This document shows positions 8,240 to 16,782 of a DNA stretch of 55,248 nucleotides, in pieces. The position numbers and the translations under genes are program-made. The DNA lies in contig NZ_JOIJ01000021.1 in NCBI RefSeq assembly GCF_000719975.1, positions 1 to 55,248 of the forward strand, written 5' to 3'. The stretch is from Prauserella rugosa (GTDB lineage Bacteria > Actinomycetota > Actinomycetes > Mycobacteriales > Pseudonocardiaceae). Position 1 is the stretch's first letter. Every line of letters starts with the position of its first letter. The notes beneath the pieces are model-generated. The model was given only the letters and a program-made list of their open reading frames with translations. It did no database searches and was not told where the DNA came from.

Positions 8240-8265
8240 GAGGTTTCCCCAGTTCGGAGGTTGAC

Positions 8266-10059
8266 GTGCGCGAGTACAGCGCCCCAGCACTACGGCCCAT
8301 CGCCGACGACGAGAACGCCTCCGACGTCGTCTGGGCGAACGCCGAACGCTTCGGCGACACCGTGAGTTTCCGCAGGCGGGTCGACGGCTCGTGGCACGAC
8401 GTGACCGCACGCGAGTTCGCGGCCGAGGTCACCGCCGTGGCCAAGGGGCTGCTCGCGGCGGGCATCGAACAGGGTGACCGCATCGGCCTGATGTCGAAGA
8501 CCCGCTACGAGTGGACGCTGCTCGACTTCGCCATCTGGGCCGCGGGCGGCGTCACCGTTCCCATCTACGAAACGTCCTCGGCCGAGCAGATCCACTGGAT
8601 CCTGTCGAACTCCGGCGCCAAGGGCATCGTCGTGGAGACGGCCGAGCACCGGGCGACACTCGACGAGGTCACCGAGCGCCTGCCCGAACTCGCCCACACC
8701 TGGCAGATCGAGGGCGACAGCCCGGCGGTGGACACGCTGTCCTCGACCGGCGGCGACCGCACCGACGACGAGCTGCACGCCCGCAGGCGCGCGGTCAAGG
8801 CCGACGACGTCGCGACGATCTGCTACACCTCGGGCACGACGGGCAGGCCGAAGGGCGTCACGCTGACACACCGCAACCTCCTGTCCGAGGTGCGCGCCGA
8901 CATCGACGCGTTCCCCGACCTGATGGAGTCGGGCAACTCGCTGCTGCTGTTCCTCCCGCTGGCGCACATCCTGGCGCGGGCCATCGCCCTGACGGCGTTC
9001 GCCTCGCGGGTCACGCTCGGCCACACCGACACCTCCGACCTGGTCGCCGACCTGGGTGCCTTCCGCCCGACGTTCGTCGTGGCGGTGCCGCGCGTGTTCG
9101 AGAAGGTGTACAACTCGGCCAAGCTCAAGGCGCACGCGAGCGGCAAGGGCAAGATCTTCGACGCCGCCGAGGCCACGGCCATCGAGTACAGCCAGGCCAC
9201 CGACGCCGGCAAAGTCGGCCTCGGACTCAAGCTCAAGCACGCCGTGTTCGCCAAGCTGGTCTACAGCAAGCTGCACGCGGCCCTCGGCAGCCGCTGCATC
9301 GCCGCCGTGTCCGGTGGCGCCCCGCTCGGCACGCGCCTGGCGCACTTCTTCCGTGGCATCGGGGTTCCCGTGTTCGAGGGCTACGGCCTCACCGAGACGA
9401 CCGCCGCCGCCGCGGTCAACACGCGCGAGGCGTTCAAGGTCGGCACGGTCGGCAGGCCGGTCAAGGGCACGTCGGCGCGCATCGCCGAGGACGGCGAGGT
9501 GCTCCTGTCCGGCGGCGTCGTGTTCGGCGAGTACTGGCGCAACGAGGAGGCGACCGCCGAGTCGCTCGAGGACGGCTGGTTCCACACCGGCGACCTCGGC
9601 GAGATCGACGACGAGGGCTTCCTCAAGATCACCGGCCGCAAGAAGGAGATCATCGTGACGGCCGGCGGCAAGAACGTCGCACCGTCGACGATGGAGGACA
9701 CCCTCAAGGCGCACCCGCTGATCAGCCAGGCGATGGTGGTCGGCGACCAGCGTCCGTTCATCGCCGCGCTCGTGACGATCGACGAGGAGTTCTTCCCGAC
9801 GTGGAAGGAACAGAACGGCAAGCCGGCCGACGCGACGGTCGCCGACCTCGCCGACGACGAGCAGCTGCGGGCGGACGTGCAGTCGGCCGTCGACGAGGCC
9901 AACAAGCTGGTCTCGCACGCCGAGTCGATCAAGAAGTTCACCGTGCTGCCGAAGGATTTCACCGAGGCAGGCGGTGAGGTCACGCCCAGCATGAAGCTCA
10001 AGCGCAACGTGGTGAGCAAGAACTACGCGGGCGACATCGACTCGCTGTACGCGAAGTAG
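8266..10059 (+). CDS. fadD15: Long-chain fatty-acid-CoA ligase (FadD15 type)
   Basis: A 597-aa adenylate-forming enzyme that activates long-chain fatty acids to acyl-CoA via an acyl-adenylate. The P-loop CYTSGTTGRPKG is at about residues 186-197, the A5 motif YGLTETT follows, and the C-terminal GWFHTGDLGEIDDEGFLKITG and GRKKEIIV carry the ATP/ribose Asp and hinge; the near-terminal MKLKRNVV contains the catalytic-loop Lys. Length and divergence from an Rv2186c-like gene match M. tuberculosis fadD15 (Rv2187). The GTG start has a GGAGG six nt upstream. A palindrome lies in the promoter region and a hairpin terminator follows the stop. Confidence 0.93.
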   Translation: MREYSAPALRPIADDENASDVVWANAERFGDTVSFRRRVDGSWHDVTAREFAAEVTAVAKGLLAAGIEQGDRIGLMSKTRYEWTLLDFAIWAAGGVTVPIYETSSAEQIHWILSNSGAKGIVVETAEHRATLDEVTERLPELAHTWQIEGDSPAVDTLSSTGGDRTDDELHARRRAVKADDVATICYTSGTTGRPKGVTLTHRNLLSEVRADIDAFPDLMESGNSLLLFLPLAHILARAIALTAFASRVTLGHTDTSDLVADLGAFRPTFVVAVPRVFEKVYNSAKLKAHASGKGKIFDAAEATAIEYSQATDAGKVGLGLKLKHAVFAKLVYSKLHAALGSRCIAAVSGGAPLGTRLAHFFRGIGVPVFEGYGLTETTAAAAVNTREAFKVGTVGRPVKGTSARIAEDGEVLLSGGVVFGEYWRNEEATAESLEDGWFHTGDLGEIDDEGFLKITGRKKEIIVTAGGKNVAPSTMEDTLKAHPLISQAMVVGDQRPFIAALVTIDEEFFPTWKEQNGKPADATVADLADDEQLRADVQSAVDEANKLVSHAESIKKFTVLPKDFTEAGGEVTPSMKLKRNVVSKNYAGDIDSLYAK

Positions 10060-10073
10060 ACCCACTCGGCGCC

Positions 10074-10118
10074 ACACAGGGGGCGGTGCTCGCACGATGC
10101 GGGCGCCGTCCCCTGTGT
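10074..10118 (+). terminator. Hairpin terminator after fadD15
   Basis: ACACAGGGGGCGG (10074-10086) pairs with CCGTCCCCTGTGT (10106-10118): 13 pairs including one G-U, around a 19-nt loop, 15 nt after the fadD15 stop. There is no U-run, as is common in actinobacterial intrinsic terminators. The sequence from 10112 is a 16-bp unit (CCTGTGTCGTGTCAGC) repeated exactly in tandem to 10143. Confidence 0.7.
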
Positions 10119-10254
10119 CGTGTCAGCCCTGTGTCGTGTCAGCATCCACGCGGCGCCGGGTCGCGGGCCGTGGGCGGTGTTCGCGGCGTCGTGGCAGCGT
10201 CCCGCCGGCGGTTCGTCGACGAGCACCACCGACTCCACGGCTACGCGGAACGAC

Positions 10255-10385
10255 AACACCGGTTCCCGAAAGCCCAACACCGGTTCCCGAAAGCCCAACA
10301 CGGGCTCCTGGATCCGCAACACGAGTCCCTGGATCCGCAACACGCGCCCCTGGGGCCGCAACACGGGGCCCTGGGAGCGCAACAC
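10255..10385. repeat. Tandem array with exact 21-bp period
   Basis: AACAC occurs seven times at 10255, 10276, 10297, 10318, 10339, 10360 and 10381, exactly 21 bp apart. Unit bodies drift along the array, from CGGTTCCCGAAAGCCC on the left to GGGCTCCTGGATCCGC in the middle and GGGGCCCTGGGAGCGC on the right, so neighbouring units are most alike. The array fills the gap between fadD15 and ftsI and ends 11 bp before the ftsI stop codon. Because 21 is a multiple of three, the minus strand stays open and reads as a heptad repeat (VLRIQGL-like), but no start signal supports a gene. The rest of 10119-10254 holds nothing I recognise. Confidence 0.9.
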
Positions 10386-10395
10386 GGGCGTGGCG

Positions 10396-12345
10396 TCACT
10401 GGCGGCGGATCAGCGGGACCACCGGCGACTTCTTCTCCGACAGGGGAATCTCGTAGCGCTGGGCGAGGTAGGAGGCCATCTCCTTGAACAGCGGCGCGGC
10501 GGAACTGCCCTCCGGCAGGGTCGTGTCCGGAGCGTCCAGGCGGATGCCCACCACGAACCGCGGGTCGTCGGCGGGCAGGATGCCGGCGAAGGTGATGTTG
10601 TACAGGTCGTCGCTGTAGGCACCCGTCTCCGGGTTGATCTGCTGACCCGTACCGGTCTTGCCGGCGACCTGGTACCCCTCGATGGCCGCCTGCGGCGCCG
10701 TGCCTGCCTCGTAGGTGTCGCCGTCCTGCACCGTCGCACGCAGCATGTCGCGGACCTGCCGCGCCGTGTGGGTGCTGACCACCCGCGTCTCGTCCGGCTT
10801 CGGCTCGGCCACACGCCGCCCGTCCGGGGTCCGCGTCGCCGAGACCACCCGTGGTTCGACGCGCACGCCGTCGTTGGCGATGGCCTGGTACATGCTGGCC
10901 ATCTGCAGCACCGTCATCGACAGACCCTGACCGATCGGCAGGTTGCCGAACGTCGTGCCCGACCACTGGTTGCGCGGCGGGATGTATCCCGGACTCTCGC
11001 CCGGCAGCCCGGCACCGGTGCGCTGGCCGAGGCCGAACTTCTTCAGCATGTCCAGGTAGCGGTCCGGTCCCAGTTCCTGCGCGAGCATCAGCGTGCCCAC
11101 GTTGGAGGACTTGGCGAAGATGCCGGTCGTGGTGAACGGCTGGGTGCCGTGCTCCCACGCGTCGTGCACCGTGTGGTCGGCGACCTTCATCGACCCCGGC
11201 ACCCGGTGCACGTCGTCGGGCTTGGTGATGCCCGCCTCGATGGCGCCTGCCGCGGTGATGACCTTGTTGACCGAGCCGGGCTCGAACGGTTCGGTCACCG
11301 CCTTGTCGGTGAGCAGATCCGGGTCGAGGTTGCCGGGGTCGAGGGTCTTGTCGCTGGCGAGACCGTAGATCTCGCCGGTCTTGGCGTCGAGCACCACCGC
11401 GCTGCCGCCGTCGGCGTGCGACTTCTCGACGTAGTCCTTGAGCATCCGCTGGACGTTGTACTGCACGTCGGAGTCGATCGTCAGTTGCAGGTCCGAGCCC
11501 GCCGTGGCGGGCTGGAGGTCACGTTCGGTGCCGGGGATGACGACGTCGGTGCCCTGGGCGGTGTCGGCGACCTGCCTGCCCGGCTTGCCGGTGAGCACGT
11601 CGTTGCGCGCGCTCTCCAGCCCGGCCAGGCCCTCGATGTTGTGCTTCGACTGGTCCGGGTCCTCCATCCGCCAGTTCGCGTAGCCCACGATGTTCGAGCC
11701 GACGTTCCCGGCCGGGTACTCCCGCTTCGCGCGCTTCTCGTACCCGATCTCCGGGTACTCGGACTGGATCTCGTCGGCCACGGACGGCTGGACGTCGTCC
11801 ACGAGGTAGGTGAACGAGGATTTGCGGTCGCGCAGTTCCTCGAGCAGGTCCTCCTCGGTCGTCTTGCCGGGCACCTTCTTCGCGATGTACTTCGCGATCT
11901 CGGCGACGTGCGAGTCGTAGTTCTCGTCCGAGTCCGGGTTCTTCTTGGCGAACTCGGCCCATTCCTTGCGCATCAGCCGCAGGTTGGCCCACAGCGTGCG
12001 GGTCTCGACGCTGAACGCCAGCTGCGCGCCGTTGCGGTCGAGGATGTCACCGCGCTGGGCCGGGATGTCGATGGTCGAGGTGCGCTGCTGCTCGGCGCGC
12101 GCCGACAGCGCCTCTGCCTGGAAGCCCTGCACATGGACGAGCTTGATACCGGTCGCGGCGAGGATCACCGCGAGTGCGATGCGCCCGATGACGAACCGGC
12201 TGCGCGTTCCACCGTCCGCTGTGGACGCTCGGCCCGCGCGGCGGGCCTTCGCCGAGTAGGTACGTCCCGCTCCCCCGCGTCCCTGCGGTGACGACGATGC
12301 CGAGTGTCTCGACCCCGCCGGACCTGCCGGTCGCTTCGGTCGCAT
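10396..12345 (-). CDS. ftsI: Division-specific peptidoglycan transpeptidase (class B PBP)
   Basis: A 649-aa class B penicillin-binding protein that cross-links septal peptidoglycan (PbpB in mycobacteria). A basic cytoplasmic N-terminus precedes one membrane anchor (VIGRIALAVILAATGIKLV). The dimerisation domain contains RGDILDRNG, and the transpeptidase domain has S358-V-N-K361, S413-S-N415 and K563-T-G565. No PASTA domain is visible. The ATG at 12345 has GGAGGGG 4 nt upstream; an earlier in-frame start lacks such a site. It is last in the mraZ-rsmH-ftsL-like-ftsI order within this window; the rest of the usual dcw cluster (murE, murF and so on) does not follow, and a repeat array does instead. 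Confidence 0.95.
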   Translation of the reverse strand: MRPKRPAGPAGSRHSASSSPQGRGGAGRTYSAKARRAGRASTADGGTRSRFVIGRIALAVILAATGIKLVHVQGFQAEALSARAEQQRTSTIDIPAQRGDILDRNGAQLAFSVETRTLWANLRLMRKEWAEFAKKNPDSDENYDSHVAEIAKYIAKKVPGKTTEEDLLEELRDRKSSFTYLVDDVQPSVADEIQSEYPEIGYEKRAKREYPAGNVGSNIVGYANWRMEDPDQSKHNIEGLAGLESARNDVLTGKPGRQVADTAQGTDVVIPGTERDLQPATAGSDLQLTIDSDVQYNVQRMLKDYVEKSHADGGSAVVLDAKTGEIYGLASDKTLDPGNLDPDLLTDKAVTEPFEPGSVNKVITAAGAIEAGITKPDDVHRVPGSMKVADHTVHDAWEHGTQPFTTTGIFAKSSNVGTLMLAQELGPDRYLDMLKKFGLGQRTGAGLPGESPGYIPPRNQWSGTTFGNLPIGQGLSMTVLQMASMYQAIANDGVRVEPRVVSATRTPDGRRVAEPKPDETRVVSTHTARQVRDMLRATVQDGDTYEAGTAPQAAIEGYQVAGKTGTGQQINPETGAYSDDLYNITFAGILPADDPRFVVGIRLDAPDTTLPEGSSAAPLFKEMASYLAQRYEIPLSEKKSPVVPLIRRQ

Positions 12346-12399
12346 CGGTCCCCTCCGGATCACTCCCCCGGGCCGCCGCCGTCACGGCGTGCCCGTCTC

Positions 12400-13272
12400 T
12401 CAGTCCACAGTCTCCTCCGCGGGACCGCTGTTGCGGTCGTCCGCGTGGTCGCCGCGCGTGTCGGCCCCGGCCTGGCGGTTCTGCGCGCCGTCACCGTTGC
12501 CCGCCCCGCCGGCATCAGGGTCGCCTCCGTCACGCTGCCCGCCGGGACGCTGGTCCGAGTCGCCGGAGTTGCCCGAGTCGCCCCTGTTGCCGGCGTTTTC
12601 GGCGTTGTTGTCGTTGTTGTCGTTGTTGTTGCCGGCGTTGTTGCCGCCCCGTTCCCCGGCAGCTTGCGTGACATCGCCCTCGGTGCGGTCGCCGGACTGG
12701 TCGGCCGGCGGGGCGGGCGGAGCGGGCTTGTGCGCCGCTTCCGGCTCACCGACCACGCGGACCTTGCCGTCGTCGCCGACCACGAGCCGTGCGGGGTTAC
12801 CGCCCGGCACCATGCCGAGTTTCTCGGCACGTTCGGCGAGTTGTCCCGGTGCCTCGGCCGTCGCGACGGCGCGCTGCAGTTCCTCCGAGCGCTCGGCCAA
12901 GTCGGCGTTCGACTGCCGCAGCTCCTCGAGCCGGTAGGAGTCCGAGATCGCCTGGGTCGACAGCCAGAGGGTGGTGGCGACGCCCACGGCCATCAGCGCC
13001 ATGAGCATGAGCACGAACGAGGCACGCGAACGCGGCCACCGCAGGCGCAGCCGGAGCCGTGTCGGCTCGGGCTGTTCCCGCTGCTGTGCCTGTCGCCGCA
13101 ACGCGTCTGCGCGCTGCGCCCTGCGGGCGTAGGCGCGTTCGGCTGCGGAGCTGCGCCGTTTCGGCGAGCCGACGACGTCGGGAGCGGCGGCCGGTGCCTG
13201 CCTCGGTGCCCGCCGCGGGCTCTGCCGTCGGCGTTCGGCCGGCTGGGGGCGAGGACGTGCGGGTGCGGTCAT
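12400..13272 (-). CDS. FtsL-like division protein with Asn/Gly-rich tail
   Basis: A 290-aa bitopic protein between rsmH and ftsI, the position of ftsL and of M. tuberculosis Rv2164c. The N-terminal 85 residues are basic and disordered; one membrane helix ([20 protein letters not shown]) is followed by a short coiled coil ([20 protein letters not shown]) and the LGMVPGG motif seen in FtsL-type proteins. The last ~110 residues are low complexity, rich in Asn, Gly and Asp, and extracytoplasmic; the Asn run is written with AAC codons, giving a GTT-repeat tract at about 12595-12640. Its ATG overlaps the rsmH stop. Septal FtsQLB-type function is inferred from position and topology. Confidence 0.82.
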   Translation of the reverse strand: MTAPARPRPQPAERRRQSPRRAPRQAPAAAPDVVGSPKRRSSAAERAYARRAQRADALRRQAQQREQPEPTRLRLRLRWPRSRASFVLMLMALMAVGVATTLWLSTQAISDSYRLEELRQSNADLAERSEELQRAVATAEAPGQLAERAEKLGMVPGGNPARLVVGDDGKVRVVGEPEAAHKPAPPAPPADQSGDRTEGDVTQAAGERGGNNAGNNNDNNDNNAENAGNRGDSGNSGDSDQRPGGQRDGGDPDAGGAGNGDGAQNRQAGADTRGDHADDRNSGPAEETVD

Positions 13273-14228
13273 GAGGCAGCCGCTCCAATCCGTTCGGCCG
13301 CGCGCAGTCGTACGGAGGCCGCACGCGGGTTGTGCTCGATCTCCCGCTCGCCTGCCTTCTCGGCGCCGCGGGTCAGCAGGCGGAATTCGGGGCCGTGCCC
13401 GGGAAGTTCGACGGGCAGACCCTCGGGGGTCCGTGAGGTGGACCGCTCGGCGAACGCACGTTTGACGATGCGGTCCTCGAGCGAGTGGTAAGCTTCGACG
13501 ACGATCCGGCCGCCGTCGACGAGCGCGTCCAGTGCCGCAGGCACCGCTGCGCGCAACACGTCGAGCTCGCGGTTGACCTCGATGCGCAACGCCTGGAAGG
13601 TCCGCTTGGCCGGATGTCCCCCGGTGCGCCTGCTCGCGGCGGGCACGGCGTCGTACAGCAGCCGCACGAGACGCTCGCTGCGGGTGAACGGTTCCTTCTC
13701 CCGCTCGGCCACGACCGCCTTCGCGATCCGCTGGGCGAAGCGCTCCTCGCCGTACTCGCGCAGGATGCGGGTGAGGTCGGCGACGGAGTAGGTGTTGAGC
13801 ACGTCGGCCGCGCTCGGACCGCGTGTGGGGTCCATGCGCATGTCCAGCGGTGCATCCTGGGCGTAGGCGAAACCGCGGTCGGCGACGTCCAACTGCATCG
13901 ACGACACCCCGAGGTCCATCAGCACACCGTCCACTGCGGACAGACCGAGTCGCTCGAGGACGTCGGGGAGTTCGTCGTAGACGGCGTGGACGAACTCGAC
14001 CCGGTCCCCGTGCGGCGCCAGGCGCCGGCGGGAACGCTCGAGTGCGTTGGGATCACGGTCGAGACCGATGAGCCGGAGCCGCGGATGCGCGGCCAGGAGG
14101 GCGTCGGCGTGCCCGCCGAGTCCGAGGGTCGTGTCCACGAGGATCGCGTCGCGGTCAGCCAGGGCCGGAGTGAGGAGCTCGACGACCCGGTCGAGAAGGA
14201 CGGGCAGGTGCGCGGCATCGTCGGTCAC
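13269..14228 (-). CDS. rsmH: 16S rRNA (cytosine1402-N4)-methyltransferase
   Basis: A 319-aa SAM-dependent methyltransferase (RsmH/MraW) that methylates N4 of C1402 in the ribosomal P-site region. [13 protein letters not shown] and [14 protein letters not shown] form the family signature and SAM loop; [21 protein letters not shown], and the C-terminal [14 protein letters not shown] and [12 protein letters not shown] are also present. The GTG at 14228 has AAAGGGGG 6 nt upstream. A longer open frame reaches into the hairpin region between mraZ and rsmH but is not supported. It is second gene of the division cluster. Confidence 0.95.
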   Translation of the reverse strand: MTDDAAHLPVLLDRVVELLTPALADRDAILVDTTLGLGGHADALLAAHPRLRLIGLDRDPNALERSRRRLAPHGDRVEFVHAVYDELPDVLERLGLSAVDGVLMDLGVSSMQLDVADRGFAYAQDAPLDMRMDPTRGPSAADVLNTYSVADLTRILREYGEERFAQRIAKAVVAEREKEPFTRSERLVRLLYDAVPAASRRTGGHPAKRTFQALRIEVNRELDVLRAAVPAALDALVDGGRIVVEAYHSLEDRIVKRAFAERSTSRTPEGLPVELPGHGPEFRLLTRGAEKAGEREIEHNPRAASVRLRAAERIGAAAS

Positions 14229-14287
14229 TGCGCGCCCCCTTTCACTCCCGCCCCACTGGGATCCGATTCCGCCGTGAGCGGATGTTC

Positions 14288-14366
14288 GTGGGCGGATGCC
14301 TTCAGGTTGCGGGCCTGATACCGGGGAAGGTGCATCAGGGCCGCAGCCTGAGGGCATCCGCGCCAC
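14288..14366. repeat. 79-bp imperfect palindrome between mraZ and rsmH
   Basis: The arms GTGGGCGGATGCC / GGCATCCGCGCCAC, TTCAGG / CCTGAG, TGCGG / CCGCA and GCCTGAT / ATCAGGGC pair in register around the loop ACCGGGGAAGGTGC, giving a nearly continuous stem of about 30 pairs with small bulges. It lies inside the 205-nt mraZ-rsmH gap and therefore in the operon mRNA. It could be a dispersed REP/MITE-like element, a processing or attenuation hairpin, or a member of the actinobacterial 'mraW' RNA motif reported near this gene. Confidence 0.85.
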
Positions 14367-14433
14367 GTGTTCTCGCGTGCGTTCCGGGTCCCCCGCCGAC
14401 TCCGGACCGCCGCCGGCGTTCCGAGTCCGTGAC

Positions 14434-14865
14434 TCAGAAGACGCCGGGCAGGATTTCCTCCTGCGCCTTTGCGTAGTTGTCCTCGTTCTCGTCCAGATAG
14501 GACTGCCATGCCTCGGCGTCCCAGATCTCCAGCCTGGTGATCGCACCGATCACCACGCACTCCTTGTTGAGCCCGGCGTAGCGCCGCAGCTCGGACGCGA
14601 TCGCGATGCGCCCCTGGCCGTCCGGTCGCTGCTCGTCGGTGCCTGCGAACAGGTACCGCTGATACGCCCGCACCGATTCGTTGGTGAACGGTGCTTCGGC
14701 GACCTTCCTGGCCATCTGCTCGAACTCCGCTCGCGGGAAGACGTAGAGGCAGTGGTCCTGACCTTTGGTGATCATCAGGCCCCCCGCCAACGCTTCCCGG
14801 AACTTCGCGGGCAGTGTCAGCCGCCCTTTGTCGTCCAGCTTCGGGGTGTGAGTGCCGAGGAACAT
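14434..14865 (-). CDS. mraZ: Transcriptional regulator MraZ
   Basis: A 143-aa protein with two AbrB-like SpoVT domains: [26 protein letters not shown], with the first D-x-K-G-R-L-x-L-P motif, and [18 protein letters not shown] with the second. MraZ binds GTGGG-type direct repeats in its own promoter and represses the division cluster. Here four such repeats at 10-bp spacing lie between -35 and +1. It is the first gene of the cluster, as in most bacteria, and the counterpart of Rv2166c. The ATG has AGGGGAGG 8 nt upstream. Confidence 0.95.
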   Translation of the reverse strand: MFLGTHTPKLDDKGRLTLPAKFREALAGGLMITKGQDHCLYVFPRAEFEQMARKVAEAPFTNESVRAYQRYLFAGTDEQRPDGQGRIAIASELRRYAGLNKECVVIGAITRLEIWDAEAWQSYLDENEDNYAKAQEEILPGVF

Positions 14866-14945
14866 CGGCCTCCACCTCCCCTACCGATTCCGTGCGGGCC
14901 GTCCTGTCGGACCCACCGGCACCGGCCACGGAGCTCCCTTCCGCC

Positions 14946-14985
14946 CCACTGATCACCACCGTACCCCACTTCGCACCACAGTCAA
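14946..14985 (-). promoter_or_regulatory. mraZ promoter with four MraZ boxes
   Basis: On the minus strand a -35 TTGACT (14985-14980) and -10 TACGGT (14963-14958) are 16 nt apart. GTGG starts at 14979, 14969, 14959 and 14949, four direct repeats with an exact 10-bp period (GTGGTGCGAA, GTGGGGTACG, GTGGTGATCA, GTGGGGCGGA). This is the known architecture of MraZ operators and places the bound protein across the -10 element. Transcription should start near 14951, leaving a leader of about 86 nt. Confidence 0.85.
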
Positions 14986-15316
14986 CGGCGAAACGCGTCC
15001 CTCGATCGAAGATCTGCGCGGTATTCCCAGGTCATGGCGGCGGTTGGTAGGTGGGGAGCCGTGGGGGAACATCGCCGCCCCGGGGGATGATCGGCCGTCT
15101 TCCGTCGCCCGAACGGTCCGTTTTCCACCGGTTTCGCGTGCGTGGGGCGCCGGGGTGGCGGGATGTGGGGAGTCCGGTGGGAGGTAGTGGGGACGCCGGT
15201 GGGAGGTCGTGGGGACACGGCTACGACGGGCAACCGGCATGAGCTGGTCGGCGGTGGGAAAGGATCCGGCGGGCGGTCACCCTCGCCCGGGTGCGGCGAC
15301 GGGTGGCGCGTGGGGG
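14986..15316. other. Intergenic region between mraZ promoter and espG-like gene
   Basis: These 331 nt contain no convincing gene. Short open frames on the minus strand here (for example 15233-14982) are proline- and histidine-rich products of the local repeats and lack start signals. A 22-bp tandem repeat occupies 15174-15217 (annotated separately). Confidence 0.6.
15150..15217. repeat. 22-bp tandem repeat with GTGGG motifs
   Basis: The unit CCGGTGGGAGGTAGTGGGGACG (15174-15195) is followed by a copy with two changes (15196-15217), and a degenerate 24-nt copy precedes them (15150-15173). Each unit carries TGGGA and TGGGG 10 bp apart on the plus strand, the spacing of MraZ boxes but in the opposite orientation to mraZ and about 170 bp beyond its -35 element. 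Confidence 0.8.
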
Positions 15317-16216
15317 TCAGCCGCGGGAGGTCGGGCGAACCGCGATGCCGGAATCCGTGGTCCGATCCGCTGCCACGCCGGGCGCGTCCGGGCGGCCCGT
15401 TGCCGCACCGCCGGCTGCCTGCCCACGTTCGGCGGCGGAGGCTGGGTGGTCGGATCCGGCGGTGTCCGCGGTCCGGGCGAGGTCGGCGAGTCGTGCGGCG
15501 ACGCGTTCCCGGTCGGCGGGGGCGACGGTCGTCCAGGGCAGACCGTCGGCGCCCGGCGCGGTCACTCCGGTGTAGGCACCGACATCGGTCAGGAACCAGG
15601 TCAGCCCGCCGACCCGGTTGCGCCTCCCGGACCCCGCCCCCAGTCGGTACACGGAGAACTGTCCCGCGGCCAGGACCGGACGGGCCTGGATCGCGAGCAC
15701 CTCACGCAGCTGCCGTTCGTGGGCACGGGATCCCGACACCTCGCCGAACACCGGGTCGTCGGCGGCGGCGAGCGCGGTCGAGGGCAGGCTGACACCGTTG
15801 CCCGGTCCTGCTTCGACATCGGGCAGCACCGCGGCCGCCTCGGCGAACTCCCGGCCCTCCCCGACCGCGGCGAGTCCGATGGTGCGCTGGGGCTGCACCG
15901 CCAGCACGCCGCGTCCGGTGGTGCGCGCGGCGACGACGGCGCGCAGGGGATGCGGATCGTCGAGGTCGAACAGGAACTCGCCCTCGACGGTCACCGGCGC
16001 CGAGGCCAGCACCGCGAGGCGCTCGGTGAGCGCCGGATCGAGCCTGCCGTCCGGGACGAGGCCGCGCTCGGCAAGGTTGGCGTAGACGTCCTCCCGGATC
16101 CGCGCGCGTTCGGCGCCGGTGCGGCCACCGCTCGGCACGTCGAGCACGCCGGGCGGCGGGCCGGCGCACAGGTCGGCCCACAGGATGTCGAACGCGGACG
16201 CCGAGACGCGGATCAT
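15317..16216 (-). CDS. ESX secretion-associated protein, EspG family
   Basis: A 299-aa protein of the EspG family: the N-terminal FDILWADLCAGPPPGVL and the spacing of later segments (GEFLFDLDD, RGVLAVQP, and SVYRLGAGSGRRNRVGGLTWFLTDVGAYT) fit the EspG fold. EspG proteins are cytoplasmic chaperones that hold PPE proteins soluble before type VII secretion. The gene directly follows a PPE-like gene with a four-base overlap (ATGA), so its likely client is that product. No ESX core genes (eccB, eccC, eccD, mycP) are in the window, so secretion must use a machine encoded elsewhere. The last ~50 residues are low complexity. Confidence 0.82.
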   Translation of the reverse strand: MIRVSASAFDILWADLCAGPPPGVLDVPSGGRTGAERARIREDVYANLAERGLVPDGRLDPALTERLAVLASAPVTVEGEFLFDLDDPHPLRAVVAARTTGRGVLAVQPQRTIGLAAVGEGREFAEAAAVLPDVEAGPGNGVSLPSTALAAADDPVFGEVSGSRAHERQLREVLAIQARPVLAAGQFSVYRLGAGSGRRNRVGGLTWFLTDVGAYTGVTAPGADGLPWTTVAPADRERVAARLADLARTADTAGSDHPASAAERGQAAGGAATGRPDAPGVAADRTTDSGIAVRPTSRG

Positions 16217-16782
16217 GCCCGGCTGCTCAGCGACGGCGGTGCGGTGAACGACCCGGCGGGCACCGCGTCCCGCAACGCACGATCGCGGGCGTACAGCACG
16301 TCGATCGCCTGCCGCCGGGCGCGTTCGGCCTGCTCCCTGCGCTCGGCCAGCGCGTCGGTGAGTCCCACGAGGGCGGCGAGGTCGCCGCCGCCGACGGCGT
16401 CGCGGATCGTCGCCGCGGGGTCGTAGGCGACCGGCTCGGGCATCGCCGCGCGTGCGCGGGCCGCCGCGCCGGCCTGCGCGGCCACGCCGCCGCCGACCTC
16501 CGATGCGGTCTCGGCGGCGTGCTGCGCCCACTGCCCTGCCCGGGCGAACGCGGCGCGCAGCGCCTCACCGCCCTGCCCCTGCCACGCTTCCTCGGACCCG
16601 GAACTCGCAGCGGTGAGCGCGTCGACCGCGTCCTGCAGCCGCTGTCCGAGCCCGGCCCATCCGCGCGCGATCTCGCCGGCCGACTCCGGGTCGTTGCCGG
16701 CATCGACCTCGGCCTTGAGCTGCTCGTGGCTGTACGACTCGTAGCGCACGTCCGGCTCGGGCGTTCCGCGATCACCCGTCAT
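16213..16782 (-). CDS. PPE-like/WXG-type helical protein
   Basis: A 189-aa helical protein. The segment EIARGWAGLGQRLQDAVDALTAA, then EEAWQGQGGEALRAAFARAGQWAQHAAETAS, forms the helix-turn-helix hairpin of WXG100/PPE proteins with W-Q-G as the turn. It has no Gly/Asn-rich mycobacterial tail and instead ends in a second helical pair. The ATG has GGGAGG 5 nt upstream and lies within the last codons of the DUF3558 gene (11-nt overlap). As partner of EspG it is the probable secretion substrate of an ESX system. Confidence 0.78.
   Translation of the reverse strand: MTGDRGTPEPDVRYESYSHEQLKAEVDAGNDPESAGEIARGWAGLGQRLQDAVDALTAASSGSEEAWQGQGGEALRAAFARAGQWAQHAAETASEVGGGVAAQAGAAARARAAMPEPVAYDPAATIRDAVGGGDLAALVGLTDALAERREQAERARRQAIDVLYARDRALRDAVPAGSFTAPPSLSSRA

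Noticed and set aside
10023..10385. Minus-strand ORF encoding heptad repeats (VLRIQGL-like)
   Set aside because: It results from the 21-bp array having a multiple-of-three period; it overlaps the end of fadD15, lacks a ribosome-binding site and its unit bodies drift without codon bias.
10255..10385. CRISPR array
   Set aside because: The period is 21 bp with no unique spacers between constant repeats, and no cas gene is present.
14982..15240. Proline/histidine-rich minus-strand ORFs upstream of mraZ
   Set aside because: They read through the 22-bp repeat and the mraZ upstream region in overlapping frames without start signals.
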